A DNA stretch of 64,000 nt from Betaproteobacteria bacterium HGW-Betaproteobacteria-3 (GTDB lineage Bacteria; Pseudomonadota; Gammaproteobacteria; Burkholderiales; Burkholderiaceae_C): assembly GCA_002842205.1 (NCBI GenBank), contig PHCI01000011.1, positions 1 through 64,000 of the forward strand, given 5' to 3'. Below are positions 50,529-60,048 of this stretch, one piece after another. Both the position numbers and the translations under genes were made by a program. The notes below the pieces were generated by a model. It made no database searches, was not told where the DNA came from, and saw nothing but the letters and a program-made list of their open reading frames with translations. Each line of letters begins with the position of its first letter. Position 1 is the first letter of the stretch.

Positions 50529-50843
50529 ATGACCGAATCGTCCATCGTCGCCGCACAGGAAAAACTCGTCAGCGACCTCAAATCCGTGATTGCCGACGCC
50601 GAAGACATGCTGCACGCCACCGCCGACGAAGCCGGCGACCGCGTGGCCGGGCTGCGCGCCCGCATCACCGACCGGTTGCACGACGCGCGCCTGCGTCTGG
50701 CCGAGGCCGAGGCCGTGCTGCTGGACAAGACCCGCAAGGCCGCCAAGGCCACCGACCAATACGTGCACGAATCCCCGTGGCAGTCGGTGGGCATCGGGGT
50801 GGGCCTGGGCTTCCTGCTGGGCTTCATCCTGGGCCGCCGTTGA
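50529..50843 (+). CDS. ElaB/YqjD/DUF883-family membrane-anchored protein
   Basis: 104 residues after AAGGAAGG. A long amphipathic helix (about 5-80) is followed by a single C-terminal membrane segment with glycine zipper (GIGVGLGFLLGFILGRR). E. coli members bind ribosomes at the inner membrane in stationary phase. Leads a three-gene run with yqjE- and yqjK-like genes. Confidence 0.9.
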   Translation: MTESSIVAAQEKLVSDLKSVIADAEDMLHATADEAGDRVAGLRARITDRLHDARLRLAEAEAVLLDKTRKAAKATDQYVHESPWQSVGIGVGLGFLLGFILGRR

Positions 50844-50885
50844 ACCGCCCCTCGGCCTTGACGGCCCATACTGGTCTGCGTTGCC

Positions 50886-51314
50886 ATGGCCACGTCATCG
50901 GGCGGTGACGGCCTGTTCGGCGGGCTGAAGGGCTTGCTGGCCACGGTGGTCGGGTCGGCCGAATCGCGGCTGTCGCTGCTGGGCCTCGATATTGAGCTGC
51001 AAAAGCGCCGCGCGTTGCGCGAGTTGCTCCTGACGCAGGCCATGCTCTTTTGCCTGGGCGTCGGGCTGGTGCTGCTGGTGGTGGTGACGGCGGTTCATTT
51101 CTGGGAGCAGCGCGTGGCGGTGCTCGGCGGCGCGGCGCTGCTGTTCCTGGGCCTTGCGGCGGGGTTGTACCTGCGCTGGAAGCGCATGCGCGTCGAATCC
51201 GAACCGGTGTTCGACGCCAGCCTGGCCGAATTGCGCGAAGACCTGCGTCAACTCAAGGCAAGCTCGGCCAGCCCCCCGGCCGAGCGGCCCGGCCATGCCC
51301 AAAAGCCTCACTGA
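50886..51314 (+). CDS. YqjE-like / phage-holin-superfamily membrane protein
   Basis: 142 residues with two membrane segments (about 50-73 and 78-97) between charged helices. Often auto-named phage holin family protein, but the context (between YqjD- and YqjK-like genes) shows it is the chromosomal YqjE partner, not part of a prophage. Confidence 0.85.
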   Translation: MATSSGGDGLFGGLKGLLATVVGSAESRLSLLGLDIELQKRRALRELLLTQAMLFCLGVGLVLLVVVTAVHFWEQRVAVLGGAALLFLGLAAGLYLRWKRMRVESEPVFDASLAELREDLRQLKASSASPPAERPGHAQKPH

Positions 51315-51618
51315 ACTTCACGAGGAGCGGGGCCGCCTGCGCGAGCGCATTGCCGCTCAGCGCAGCGCGCTGAGCCGACAGATGGCGCCGGTGCAGCAGG
51401 TGCTGGCGCTGGGCGACCGCGCCGTGCAGGCTGGCCGTGATGCGGCGGACACGGCAAGCAGGCACCCCGTGGCCTTGGCTGCGGCGGCGGCCGTGCTGCT
51501 GGCGTTCAAGCCGCGCACGGTCTGGCGGTGGGGCAAGCGCGGCTTATTGCTGTGGCGCGGTTCGCAGCTGCTGTCCCGGTGGCTGCCCGAAGTTCTGGAG
51601 CGATGGCTCAGAAAATAG
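51295..51618 (+). CDS. YqjK-like protein
   Basis: 107 residues. Coiled-coil N-terminus (LTELHEERGRLRERIAAQRSALSRQMAPVQ), one hydrophobic segment (PVALAAAAAVLLAF) and a basic/Trp-rich tail. Its start lies 20 bp inside the end of the YqjE-like gene, indicating coupled translation. Confidence 0.75.
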   Translation: MPKSLTELHEERGRLRERIAAQRSALSRQMAPVQQVLALGDRAVQAGRDAADTASRHPVALAAAAAVLLAFKPRTVWRWGKRGLLLWRGSQLLSRWLPEVLERWLRK

Positions 51619-51673
51619 CCAACCTGCCGTTCAGGCCAAGCCAAGTTTGCGCGGGCTGGATTCCCGAGCCCGG

Positions 51674-52669
51674 TCAGGGTTGGGTGCGTCCTGGCGTGGC
51701 GGCTGCGGCAGGTTCGAGCAGGAAGGCGCGTACCGGTGCCAGGGTCCGGGCGGGGGCCTCTTCATGCGGCAGATGGCCCACCCCGGGAAACGACGCCAGC
51801 TTCGCTTGCGCCAGCGCCCGTTGATAGTCGGCCGCATTGCTGAAGGGGATGGCACCGTCCTTTTCGCCCCACACCAGCAACGTGGGCGCCGCGATTTGCG
51901 CGAGGAGCGGTGCCGGATCGACCAGCACGGTTTGCTGCATGCGCGCGATCATGGCCTCGCGGGTGCCCGGGCCCAGCATGAGGTCGTGGTAGCGCGTGGC
52001 CAGCGCGTCGGTCATCGCGGCGGGGTTGCCGTAGGCGGGGGCCAGACTCATGCGCAACAGCCACTTTGGCAGGATGTAGCGCATGGCCTTGACCGCCAGG
52101 CCCACGCGCGGGGCCTGGCCGTATTCGAAGCCGGGGCTGGCAAAGCCGTCGGGCGCCACCAACACCAGTTGGCCGATCCGCTCCGGGTGCTTTGCGGCAA
52201 ACATCCACGCGATGCGCCCGCCGATTGAATGGCCCACCAGGCTGGCCTTGGCCAGCCCGAGCCGGTCCATCAGTGCCAGCAGCACGGTGATGCTGCGCGC
52301 GTCGGTGTAGTCGCCGGTGGGATCGGGGGTGCTCAGGCCAGAGCCGGGCAGGTCGATGCGCACCACGCGCAGGTCGCGCTCCAGCACTTTGGCCCACGGC
52401 TCCCAGGTGTGCAGGCTGGCACCGAAACCATGCAACAGGATCACGGCCGGCGCGTGCTTCGGCCCACTGTCGCGCACATGCAGCCGCATCCCCGCCAGCT
52501 CGATCAGGTCGGTGGGTGCGGCCAGGTACAGCCGTTCAAGCTCGGCGCGCGGGCGGTCGGGCGTCCAGAGCCACCCAGCGAGCAGCCCGACGAGCAGCAG
52601 GAGGCCTGTGGCGACCATGAGGGCGATGGATTTCAAGGCGATGGGACCGAACGGTGACGCAGGGCCCAT
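51674..52669 (-). CDS. Alpha/beta-fold hydrolase, membrane-anchored
   Basis: 331 residues. N-terminal hydrophobic anchor (about 15-33), oxyanion region LLHGFGAS, nucleophile S148 in GHSIGG, acid in WGEKDGAIP and catalytic His in PGVGHLPHEE. Substrate unknown; esterase or C-C hydrolase are both possible. It could instead start at an in-frame ATG further in. Confidence 0.88.
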   Translation of the reverse strand: MGPASPFGPIALKSIALMVATGLLLLVGLLAGWLWTPDRPRAELERLYLAAPTDLIELAGMRLHVRDSGPKHAPAVILLHGFGASLHTWEPWAKVLERDLRVVRIDLPGSGLSTPDPTGDYTDARSITVLLALMDRLGLAKASLVGHSIGGRIAWMFAAKHPERIGQLVLVAPDGFASPGFEYGQAPRVGLAVKAMRYILPKWLLRMSLAPAYGNPAAMTDALATRYHDLMLGPGTREAMIARMQQTVLVDPAPLLAQIAAPTLLVWGEKDGAIPFSNAADYQRALAQAKLASFPGVGHLPHEEAPARTLAPVRAFLLEPAAAATPGRTQP

Positions 52670-52784
52670 ATTCTGACGAGGTCCACGCCAGAGCGCCACG
52701 ACCGGCGCTCGGACGGTTCAACACGCCGGCATCCTGCCATGGCCCTACCGCCTTGCGCGGCAATGTATTTTTGACTTTCCCACC

Positions 52785-54974
52785 TCAGTCCGCACCGGCC
52801 TTCACCTTCAGCCGCCACGCGTGCAGCAGCGGCTCGGTGTAGCCGCTGGGCTGCGCCAGGCCCTTGAAGACGAGGTCGGTGGCGGCGCGGTAGGCGGCCG
52901 AGGTGTCAAAGTGGCCCGCCATGGGCTGGTACAGCGGGTCGGCGGCGTTCTGCTTGTCCACCACCTTGGCCATGCGTTTGAAGGTGGCGTTGACCTGCGC
53001 CTTGGTGACGATGCCGTGCAGCAGCCAGTTGGCGATGTGCTGGCTGCTGATGCGCAGCGTGGCGCGGTCTTCCATGAGGCCGATGTTGTGGATGTCGGGC
53101 ACCTTGGAGCAACCCACGCCCTGGTCGATCCAGCGCACCACATAGCCCAGGATGCCCTGCGCGTTGTTGTCCAGCTCCTGCTGGATCTCGGCCGGCGTCC
53201 ACCTGGGTTTCTTTGCCACGGGCACTTCAAGCAGGCCGTTGAGCAGCGCCTCGAAGTCGGGGTCGGTCTTTTCCATGTCTTTTTGCACCTGGGCCACGTT
53301 GACCTGGTGGTAGTGCAGGGCGTGCAGCGTGGCGGCCGTGGGGCTGGGCACCCAGGCGGTGTTGGCGCCGGCCCGGGGGTGCACGATCTTTTGCTGCAGC
53401 ATGGCGGCCATGAGGTCGGGCATGGCCCACATGCCCTTGCCGATCTGCGCCTTGCCGCGCAGCCCGGCCTTCAGGCCCACCATCACGTTGTTCTTTTCGT
53501 AGGCCTGAATCCAGGCGCTGGACTTCATGTCGCCCTTGCGGATCATCGGGCCGGCGTGCATGGCGGTGTGCATCTCGTCGCCGGTGCGGTCGAGGAAACC
53601 GGTGTTGATGAAGGCCACGCGGCTGCCCGCGGCGGCAATACAGGCGGCCAGGTTGACGCTGGTGCGGCGCTCTTCGTCCATGATGCCCAGCTTCACGGTG
53701 TTCTGCGGCAGGCCCAGCAGTTTTTCAACGCGGCCAAACAGCTCGGCGGCAAACGCGGCCTCGGCCGGGCCGTGCATCTTGGGCTTGACGATGTAGATCG
53801 AGCCGGCGCGCGAGTTGCGCACGCCGTTCTGGCCGTGGCCCTGCAGGTCGTGTAGCGCGATCGTGGTGGTGATCACCGCGTCCATGATGCCTTCGTGGAT
53901 CTCGCTGCCGTCGCCGTACAGGATGGCCGGGTTGGTCATCAGGTGGCCCACGTTGCGCACGAACAGCAGCGAGCGGCCGTGCAGCGTGACAGGTTGCCCG
54001 TCCTTGCCGGTGTAGACGCGGTCGGGGTTGAGGCGGCGCTCGAACGTGGTGTTGCCCTTGGCCACGGTTTCGGTCAGCGTGCCCTTGAGGATGCCCAGCC
54101 AGTTGCGGTAGCCCAGCACCTTGTCTTCGGCGTCCACGCAGGCCACCGAGTCTTCGAGGTCGAGGATGGTGGACAACGCGGCCTCGAGCACCAGATCGCT
54201 CACGCCGGCCGGGTCGGTCTGGCCGATGGGCGTGCTGCGGTCGATCTGAATGTCGATATGAATGCCGTTGTTGCGCAGCAAAATGGCCGACGGCGACGCG
54301 GCGCTGCCCTGGTGGCCGATGAACTTGGCGGCATCGGCCAGCGTGGTCGTGGTGCCGTTTTTCAGCGTGACGACCAGCTTGCCGCCGTCCACCGCGTAGC
54401 CGGCGGAATCAACGTGCGAGCCCTTTTTGAGCGCGGCGGTGCGGTCGAGCACGTGGCGCGCGTAGTCGATGACCCTGGCGCCGCGCACCGGGTTGTAGCC
54501 CTTGCCTTTTTCGGCACCACCGGTTTCGGGCAACGCGTCGGTGCCGTACAGCGCGTCGTACAGGCTGCCCCAGCGCGCGTTGGCCGCATTGAGCGCATAG
54601 CGGGCGTTGAGGATTGGCACCACCAGCTGCGGGCCGGCCTGGATGGCCAGTTCGGCGTCCACGTTCTTCGTGGTGGCCCGGGGGTGCGCCGGAGCCGGCA
54701 CGAGGTAGCCGATTTTTTCCAGGAACTTGCGGTAGGCCTTCATCTTGCGAATCGGACCGGGGTTGGCCTTGTGCCAGGCGTCCAGCTCGGTCTGCAGGCG
54801 GTCGCGCTCGGCCAGCAGGGCGGCGTTTTTGGGGCCGAGGTCGTGGGCGATGGCGTCAAAGCCTTTCCAGAAAGCAGCGGCGTCAATGCCGGTGCCGGGC
54901 AGCACCTGCTGCTCGATGAACTGGTGCAACTCGGTGGCAACCTGGAGGCGGTGGACGGGGGTACGGGCGGTCAT
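52785..54974 (-). CDS. glcB: Malate synthase G
   Basis: 729 residues, normal for the monomeric G form. It condenses glyoxylate and acetyl-CoA to malate. Visible: [29 protein letters not shown] with the catalytic base region, [13 protein letters not shown] and a C-terminal [33 protein letters not shown] containing the catalytic Asp. It lies 97 bp after the haloacid dehalogenase gene on the same strand. Confidence 0.97.
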   Translation of the reverse strand: MTARTPVHRLQVATELHQFIEQQVLPGTGIDAAAFWKGFDAIAHDLGPKNAALLAERDRLQTELDAWHKANPGPIRKMKAYRKFLEKIGYLVPAPAHPRATTKNVDAELAIQAGPQLVVPILNARYALNAANARWGSLYDALYGTDALPETGGAEKGKGYNPVRGARVIDYARHVLDRTAALKKGSHVDSAGYAVDGGKLVVTLKNGTTTTLADAAKFIGHQGSAASPSAILLRNNGIHIDIQIDRSTPIGQTDPAGVSDLVLEAALSTILDLEDSVACVDAEDKVLGYRNWLGILKGTLTETVAKGNTTFERRLNPDRVYTGKDGQPVTLHGRSLLFVRNVGHLMTNPAILYGDGSEIHEGIMDAVITTTIALHDLQGHGQNGVRNSRAGSIYIVKPKMHGPAEAAFAAELFGRVEKLLGLPQNTVKLGIMDEERRTSVNLAACIAAAGSRVAFINTGFLDRTGDEMHTAMHAGPMIRKGDMKSSAWIQAYEKNNVMVGLKAGLRGKAQIGKGMWAMPDLMAAMLQQKIVHPRAGANTAWVPSPTAATLHALHYHQVNVAQVQKDMEKTDPDFEALLNGLLEVPVAKKPRWTPAEIQQELDNNAQGILGYVVRWIDQGVGCSKVPDIHNIGLMEDRATLRISSQHIANWLLHGIVTKAQVNATFKRMAKVVDKQNAADPLYQPMAGHFDTSAAYRAATDLVFKGLAQPSGYTEPLLHAWRLKVKAGAD

Positions 54975-55071
54975 GGTGGGCCTTCGACGTGACAAGTGAG
55001 AAAAATGAAAAGGGCGAAATGGAACGCGATGGAGAGCGGCAATCCGGGCAAACCCGCGTCGCGCCAGCCTC

Positions 55072-55839
55072 TCAGGCGGGGAAGAAGGCCAGCACGTCCT
55101 TCAGGCTGGCGCCGATGCGGCTGGGCTGGGTGCCCAACTCTTCAAAGGGCAGGCCCTGACGGTTGACCCACAGCGTGCGAAAACCGTACCAGGTGGCGGC
55201 CAGCGCGTCCCAGCCGTTGCTGCTGACAAAAGCAATCTGCCCGGCGGCAAAACCTGTGGTGCTGCAGCCCAGCGCGTAGGCGTCGGGGTGGGTTTTGTAT
55301 TTGCGGATCGGGTCCACGCTGATCACGTGGTCCAGCACGTCGTCCAGGCCGGCGCTGCGCACCGCCACGCCCAGCATCGCCGCGTCGCCGTTGGACAGGA
55401 TGCCGGTGACGATGCCGCGGGCTTTCAGCGCCAGCAGCACTTCGCGGTTTTCGGGGTAGGCGCTGAGGTGCCGGTACTGGTTCATCAATTGTTCAATTTT
55501 TGAATCAAAAGTGCCACTGGCCCACGCCGATGGGTCATTGTTTGCTATTCTTTTGATTGAATACACCAGCGCGGCACGGGTCAGCTCCCAGAACGGGCGG
55601 TACATCGGGGGCGCATCGAGTTCGCCGGGCCGCCCGTGGGTGCTGACCGTGACGAGCCGCGTGTATTCGATCTGCTTGTCGCGCCACATCAGCGTCAGCG
55701 CCGGGCCGTGGCCGGGGAACAACTGCTCGGCCAGCAGGCCCACGCTGTACACGTCAAACAGCGTGCCGTAGGCGTCAAACAGCACCGCCTTGGGGGCTTC
55801 GGCGCCGGGCACGGGGTTTCGGGGCTGGGGGGTGTTCAT
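55072..55839 (-). CDS. Haloacid dehalogenase, type II (HAD superfamily)
   Basis: 255 residues. Nucleophile D22 in FDAYGTLFD, motif II SNGD, motif III Lys in [13 protein letters not shown] and motif [12 protein letters not shown], the pattern of L-2-haloacid dehalogenases. Residues ~94-116 ([17 protein letters not shown] and on) in the cap domain are encoded by dispersed repeat R8, slightly lengthening the family's usual cap. The upstream neighbour is a two-component system, the downstream one malate synthase G, which would consume glyoxylate derived from glycolate. Confidence 0.88.
   Translation of the reverse strand: MNTPQPRNPVPGAEAPKAVLFDAYGTLFDVYSVGLLAEQLFPGHGPALTLMWRDKQIEYTRLVTVSTHGRPGELDAPPMYRPFWELTRAALVYSIKRIANNDPSAWASGTFDSKIEQLMNQYRHLSAYPENREVLLALKARGIVTGILSNGDAAMLGVAVRSAGLDDVLDHVISVDPIRKYKTHPDAYALGCSTTGFAAGQIAFVSSNGWDALAATWYGFRTLWVNRQGLPFEELGTQPSRIGASLKDVLAFFPA
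55507..55556 (+). repeat. Dispersed ~50-bp repeat, copy R8, inside haloacid dehalogenase gene
   Basis: AAAAGTGCCACTGGCCCACG then CCGATGGGTCATTGTTTGCT and ATTCTTTTGA. It aligns with R2 over GCCACTnGCCCnCG....TGGGTCAT-GTTnGCTA. It is more diverged than intergenic copies, as expected if selection has acted on the encoded residues. Confidence 0.72.
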
Positions 55840-55920
55840 TCCTTCATTTTATTGAGGACGTGGACGCCTATTAATCGCAATAAATTCTATTGATACGTGA
55901 CTTTTACCAAGGTAATGAGG

Positions 55921-57366
55921 TCAATGGGTGCCGCGCGTGCCTGGTGCGGGGCCGCGTCCATCGTCCGCAGTCGCCTGGCGCGCAAATTCGGGTGGGCGCA
56001 CCAGGCTGTGCTTGTCCATGCGGTAGCGCAGGGTGTCGCGGCTGATGTCCAGGCGGCGCGCGGCGCGCGTCACGTTCCAGCCGGTTTGCTCCAGGGCGCG
56101 TTCCAGGTGATCGCGCTCGACCGCTTCCAGACGGGCCAGGGCCGGGCGCTCGGGGATGTCCTCGGTGAACAGGGGTTGCGGGATCACCGTGAGCAGCAGG
56201 TCGGACGACGTGATGACGGCGCCCTGGTTCAACAGCACGGTGCGCTCGATCAGGTTGCGCAATTCACGCACGTTGCCCGGCCAGCCGTGCTGATGCAGTG
56301 AGGCCTCGGCCGAGGCGTCGAGCGTGGGCACAGGCTTGCGGTAGTGCTGCGCAAACAGCGTGGCAAAGTGCTGGGCCAGCCGCCACACGTCGTCGCCCCG
56401 CTCGCGCAGGGGCGGGATGTCGATCTGGAGCACCCGCAGCCGGTGCAGCAGGTCGCCGCGGAACAGGCCCTGCGCCACCCGCGCGTCGAGATCGAGCCGG
56501 GTGGCGGCGACGATGCGCACGTTGACGTGCCGGTCGGTGACCGAGCCGAGGCGGCGGACCTTGCCGGTTTCGAGCACGCCCAGCAGCTTGGCCTGCAGGG
56601 CCGGGCCCAGTTCGCCGACTTCGTCCAGAAACAGCGTACCGCCGTCGGCGGCTTCGATCAGGCCGACCTTGCGTTCCTGGGCATCGGGAAACGCGCCCTT
56701 TTCGCCGCCGAACAGTTCGGCGTCCATCTGGTCGGCCGAAAGGGCCGCGCAGTTGACGTCCACAAATGGCGCCGCCGCGCGCGGGCTGGCAAAGTGGCAG
56801 GCTCGCGCCACCATTTTCTTGCCGGAGCCGGTTTCCCCGGACACCAGAATGGGGGGCGCGGCAGTGCCGTCACCGGGCTCGATGTCGGCAATGGTGCGCA
56901 CGCGCGCGCGCAGCGTCTGCAGGGCCATGGATTCACCCACCAGCTGGTCCAACCCCGCAGCGTCGGCCTCGCGCCTCTGGTAATAGGCCAGGGCCTTGCG
57001 GTGGCCACTTTCCAGGAGCGCACGGTCCACCACGGCCTGCAGGCTGGCCAGCGGCACGGGCTTGGTCAGCAGGTCAAAGCTGCCGGCTTTCATGGCGTCC
57101 ACGGCCACGGCCACACTGGCGTGGCCCGACACCATGATCGGCCGCATCTGGGCGTCAATGTCGCGCAGCGCACGGATCACGTCCAGCCCGTCCATGCCGG
57201 GCAACTGGTAGTCCACGATGGCCACCTCGGGCAGCAGGCGGCGGGCGGCGGCGAGCCCGGTCTCGCCATCGTGCGCGACCTCCACCACATGGCCCTGTTG
57301 CTCAAAATAACGCGCGATGTTGCGGGCGAGCGCGGCTTCGTCTTCGATCACAAGGAGGTGGGCCAT
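55921..57366 (-). CDS. NtrC-type response regulator lacking the GAFTGA motif
   Basis: 481 residues. Receiver domain with phospho-acceptor D52 (AIVDYQLPGMDG) and K102; AAA+ domain with Walker A GETGSGKK (177-184) and Walker B GGTLFLDEVGEL; C-terminal Fis-type HTH (WNVTRAARRLDISRDTLRYRM). The sigma54-contact loop, normally GAFTGA, reads GAFPDA (224-229). It may therefore not activate sigma54 polymerase and instead work as a sigma70 regulator or repressor. Twelve bp after its kinase gene. Confidence 0.9.
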   Translation of the reverse strand: MAHLLVIEDEAALARNIARYFEQQGHVVEVAHDGETGLAAARRLLPEVAIVDYQLPGMDGLDVIRALRDIDAQMRPIMVSGHASVAVAVDAMKAGSFDLLTKPVPLASLQAVVDRALLESGHRKALAYYQRREADAAGLDQLVGESMALQTLRARVRTIADIEPGDGTAAPPILVSGETGSGKKMVARACHFASPRAAAPFVDVNCAALSADQMDAELFGGEKGAFPDAQERKVGLIEAADGGTLFLDEVGELGPALQAKLLGVLETGKVRRLGSVTDRHVNVRIVAATRLDLDARVAQGLFRGDLLHRLRVLQIDIPPLRERGDDVWRLAQHFATLFAQHYRKPVPTLDASAEASLHQHGWPGNVRELRNLIERTVLLNQGAVITSSDLLLTVIPQPLFTEDIPERPALARLEAVERDHLERALEQTGWNVTRAARRLDISRDTLRYRMDKHSLVRPPEFARQATADDGRGPAPGTRGTH

Positions 57367-57378
57367 GGTGCAGTGGTC

Positions 57379-58842
57379 TCAGTTTGTCGGGCGGGGGATG
57401 CCTGGCACGGCGCCGGGGGCGGGGTCCGGCACGGTGTCGTCGGGGGGGTCCGGGAGGTCAGGATTGGCCGCGGGGATGGCCCGCGGCAGCAGGATGTCCA
57501 CCCGCGTGCCGTGGGGACGAGCCGGGGTGAGGGTCAGCGTGCCATGCCACTGCTCGATCACGCGTTTGACCAGGGCCAGACCCAGGCCCAGGCCGCCGCT
57601 CTTGGTGCTGAAGAACGGACGGAACAACCGCTGGCGTGCCTCGACCGAGAGGCCGGCGCCGCTGTCGGCGATGCCCACGCCAATCAGGTGCTCCCGGCGC
57701 GCCCAGGTGATCTGCAGGGTGCCGCCCCGGGGCATGGCGTCCAGGGCGTTGGCGAGGATGCTGATGACAATCTGGCGCAGCATGGCCGGGTGCGCGACCA
57801 CCGCGCCGGCGGTGCCGGCGTCCAGCGTCCAGCCCACATGGCGACGGGTCATTTCGACCCCCATTTCCGCCAGGCACGCCAGCACCAGTTCGCGCAGTTC
57901 CACGGGTTCGGGCGTCAGGCTGGACGACTGTGCGACCCGCACCAGCTCGGTGATCCAGCGGTTGGCGCGGTCCACAGCGTCGATGATGTCCTGGCGGTAT
58001 TCGGTGGTGTCGGCGCCCCGCGGGCTGTGCGCCATGAGCTCGGCCGACGAGCGGATCGAGGCCAGCGGATTGCGCAGGTTGTGCGCGACGGCGCTGGCCA
58101 GTTCCACGGCCGAGGCCAGCGTCTGCGCTTCGTCCAGGCGGGTCTGCTGCTCGCGCAGCGTGCGGTCGGCGCGCGCCACGATCCAGTACAGCGTCACAAA
58201 AAGCCCGACGGCCGACAACAGGCAGGCCAGCCAGAGCTGCAGCACCCCCTGGCGGATGTCGGCGTCGAGCGCGGGCGGCGTTTTGTAGAACTCGAGCACG
58301 CCGATCACGCGGTCGGTTCCGGGCGCGTGGATCGGGACGTAGGTCTCCACGAACAGGGTGCCGGGCGGCCCCAGCCCGTCGTGTTCGAGCTTGTCCTGGC
58401 CCGGTACCGCGGTGCGGCCGCTTTCCACCGCCAGTTCGCCCTTGAGGGCGCGGTCGCGCTCGTCGTTTTCGGCATCCCGGATGCCGATGCGGTCGGCTTC
58501 GGTGGACCAGATGATGGTGCCGTCGGCCCCATAGGCATGGATGCGCACCGGTTCGCGCATCTCGGCGAGCTGCGCCATGGAGCGCAGGAAGCGTTCGCGC
58601 AACGCCGGATCCTGCGGGTTTTGCAGAAACCCGGCCGAGGCGTCGGTGACCAGCAGCTGGCGGATGAACTCGGTGGACACCTCGCCCTCGCGGTGCGTCA
58701 TGCGCACGTGCAGGATGTGCGACAGCAACCAACCCAGCGAAATCGCTATGACGGTGATCGCCAGCAGGCTGGCCAGCGCAAAGCGCCGCCGCAGGTTCAG
58801 CGGCGGGGGCGATGGGCGCGGCGTCTTCAAAGCGATGGCCAT
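57379..58842 (-). CDS. Membrane sensor histidine kinase
   Basis: 487 residues. Two membrane helices (about 20-44 and 201-223) enclose a periplasmic sensor (about 45-200). Phospho-acceptor H254 in AVAHNLRNPLASIRSS; ATPase motifs N-box ILANALDAMP, G1 ADSGAGLS and G2 GGLGLGLALVKRV. It pairs with the adjacent response regulator. The signal is unknown. Confidence 0.93.
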   Translation of the reverse strand: MAIALKTPRPSPPPLNLRRRFALASLLAITVIAISLGWLLSHILHVRMTHREGEVSTEFIRQLLVTDASAGFLQNPQDPALRERFLRSMAQLAEMREPVRIHAYGADGTIIWSTEADRIGIRDAENDERDRALKGELAVESGRTAVPGQDKLEHDGLGPPGTLFVETYVPIHAPGTDRVIGVLEFYKTPPALDADIRQGVLQLWLACLLSAVGLFVTLYWIVARADRTLREQQTRLDEAQTLASAVELASAVAHNLRNPLASIRSSAELMAHSPRGADTTEYRQDIIDAVDRANRWITELVRVAQSSSLTPEPVELRELVLACLAEMGVEMTRRHVGWTLDAGTAGAVVAHPAMLRQIVISILANALDAMPRGGTLQITWARREHLIGVGIADSGAGLSVEARQRLFRPFFSTKSGGLGLGLALVKRVIEQWHGTLTLTPARPHGTRVDILLPRAIPAANPDLPDPPDDTVPDPAPGAVPGIPRPTN

Positions 58843-58947
58843 GAGGTGTGTACAGGCCTCCGCAGGGGCCGTGGCAACGAGCTTGCATTGTGGGTGAATT
58901 CACCCAGGTGTTCCATCCGGCGCGATACCGAGGCGGATGAATATTCC

Positions 58948-58996
58948 TGATTTAATAGCAAACTTCATCCATTCTGCGGGGGCTAATGGCATTTTT
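58948..58996 (-). repeat. Dispersed ~50-bp repeat, copy R5
   Basis: On the minus strand: AAAATGCCATTAGCCCCCGC then AGAATGGATGAAGTTTGCTA and TTAAAT. It lies between the end of the LysR gene and the start of the histidine kinase gene on that strand, where it could separate the two transcripts. Confidence 0.86.
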
Positions 58997-59038
58997 CATC
59001 AAGAAAATGTAGAACCCGGACGCATTCAACCTCCAGCA

Positions 59039-59950
59039 TCAGGCGCCGGCTGCGGTGGCCGCCCGCACCAGATGCTCGGTCAGCAGTTGCGCGGCCGCTG
59101 ACAAACCGGGTGCGGGCCGGTGGCACAGGGCAAAGTGGCGCCGCGCCCAGGGGTCGGTCAGCGGGATGACGCGCAGGTCAAAAGCTTCGGCGTAGGCCTG
59201 CGCCAGTTCGGCCGGCAGCACACACACCGCCAGCCGGGCCCGCACCACGCGCAGGGCGGCCTCGAAGGTGGCGGCCACCACGCGGTAGCGCAGCGGCATG
59301 CCGGCCAGCGCCGCTGCCCGCAGCAGCATGACGTGGACCGCACTGGCGGGGGGCAGGCTCACGTGGTCGTAGGCCAGGGTGTCGGGCACCGACAGCGCCG
59401 TGTGCTGCGCCAGCGGGTGCGACGCGTGCGTGACCACCGCCAGGTGGTCCGAGCGGTAGCGCCGGGTCTGCAGCCCGGTCATGTCGGCCACGTCCCAGCA
59501 GATGGCCAGCGAGGCGCTGCCTTCGCGCACCGCCTGCAGGGCCAGGCTGCTCACGCGTTCCTCGATGTCGATCTGGATGTCGCGGTGCGCCGGGTCGGCC
59601 AGAAAGGCGGCGATGTCGTCGGGCAGTGATTCGGCGATCGCCGAGGCCGTGGCCACGATGCGCACCTGGCCCCGCACGCCCGTGGCGTAGGCGGCCATGT
59701 CGCGGCCGATGCGTTCGGCGCTGGCCAGCATGGCGCTGGCGTGCTCCAGCAGGGTTTGGCCCGCCGGGGTTGGGTCCACGCCGTGCCGCCGCCGGACCAG
59801 CAGCTGCGTGCCCACCGTGCTTTCCAGCGCCGCCAGCCGCTTGCTGATGGCCGAACCCACGATCGCCTGCTGCTCGGCGGCACGTGCGATGTTGCGGGTT
59901 TCGCAGACGGCCACGAACAGGCGCAGGGAAGTGAGATCAAGATCGCGCAT
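59039..59950 (-). CDS. LysR-family regulator
   Basis: 303 residues. Winged HTH at LRLFVAVCETRNIARAAEQQAIVGSAISKRLAALE, then a LysR substrate-binding domain (about 90-295). It is divergent from the lyase/CoA-transferase/TRAP genes and probably controls them; the effector is likely the imported acid or a CoA ester. Confidence 0.92.
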   Translation of the reverse strand: MRDLDLTSLRLFVAVCETRNIARAAEQQAIVGSAISKRLAALESTVGTQLLVRRRHGVDPTPAGQTLLEHASAMLASAERIGRDMAAYATGVRGQVRIVATASAIAESLPDDIAAFLADPAHRDIQIDIEERVSSLALQAVREGSASLAICWDVADMTGLQTRRYRSDHLAVVTHASHPLAQHTALSVPDTLAYDHVSLPPASAVHVMLLRAAALAGMPLRYRVVAATFEAALRVVRARLAVCVLPAELAQAYAEAFDLRVIPLTDPWARRHFALCHRPAPGLSAAAQLLTEHLVRAATAAGA

Positions 59951-59959
59951 ATCAATGTA

Positions 59960-60013
59960 TTCCAGAATGGAACTGTATACCTTCCAAAATAGAGTCGTTG
60001 GAAGATTTTGGAA
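59960..60013. promoter_or_regulatory. Candidate LysR operator cluster
   Basis: The 98-bp divergent gap contains TTCC-AGAAT-GGAA (59960-59972) and a longer pair TTCCAAAAT (59982-59990) / ATTTTGGAA (60005-60013), with another TTGGAA between. The repeated TTCCA/TGGAA half-sites suggest cooperative binding by the divergent LysR protein. Confidence 0.55.
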
Positions 60014-60048
60014 CTTTTAGAATGCCCTGAAGTTTCTGGAGACATGGC

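Noticed and set aside
50886-51314. Possible prophage because of the holin-superfamily protein
   Set aside because: Flanked by YqjD- and YqjK-like genes, the standard chromosomal order, with no phage genes nearby.
56344-58950. 868-codon antisense frame opposite the two-component system
   Set aside because: Low-complexity antisense translation in high-GC DNA. Both sense genes have complete, ordered domains.
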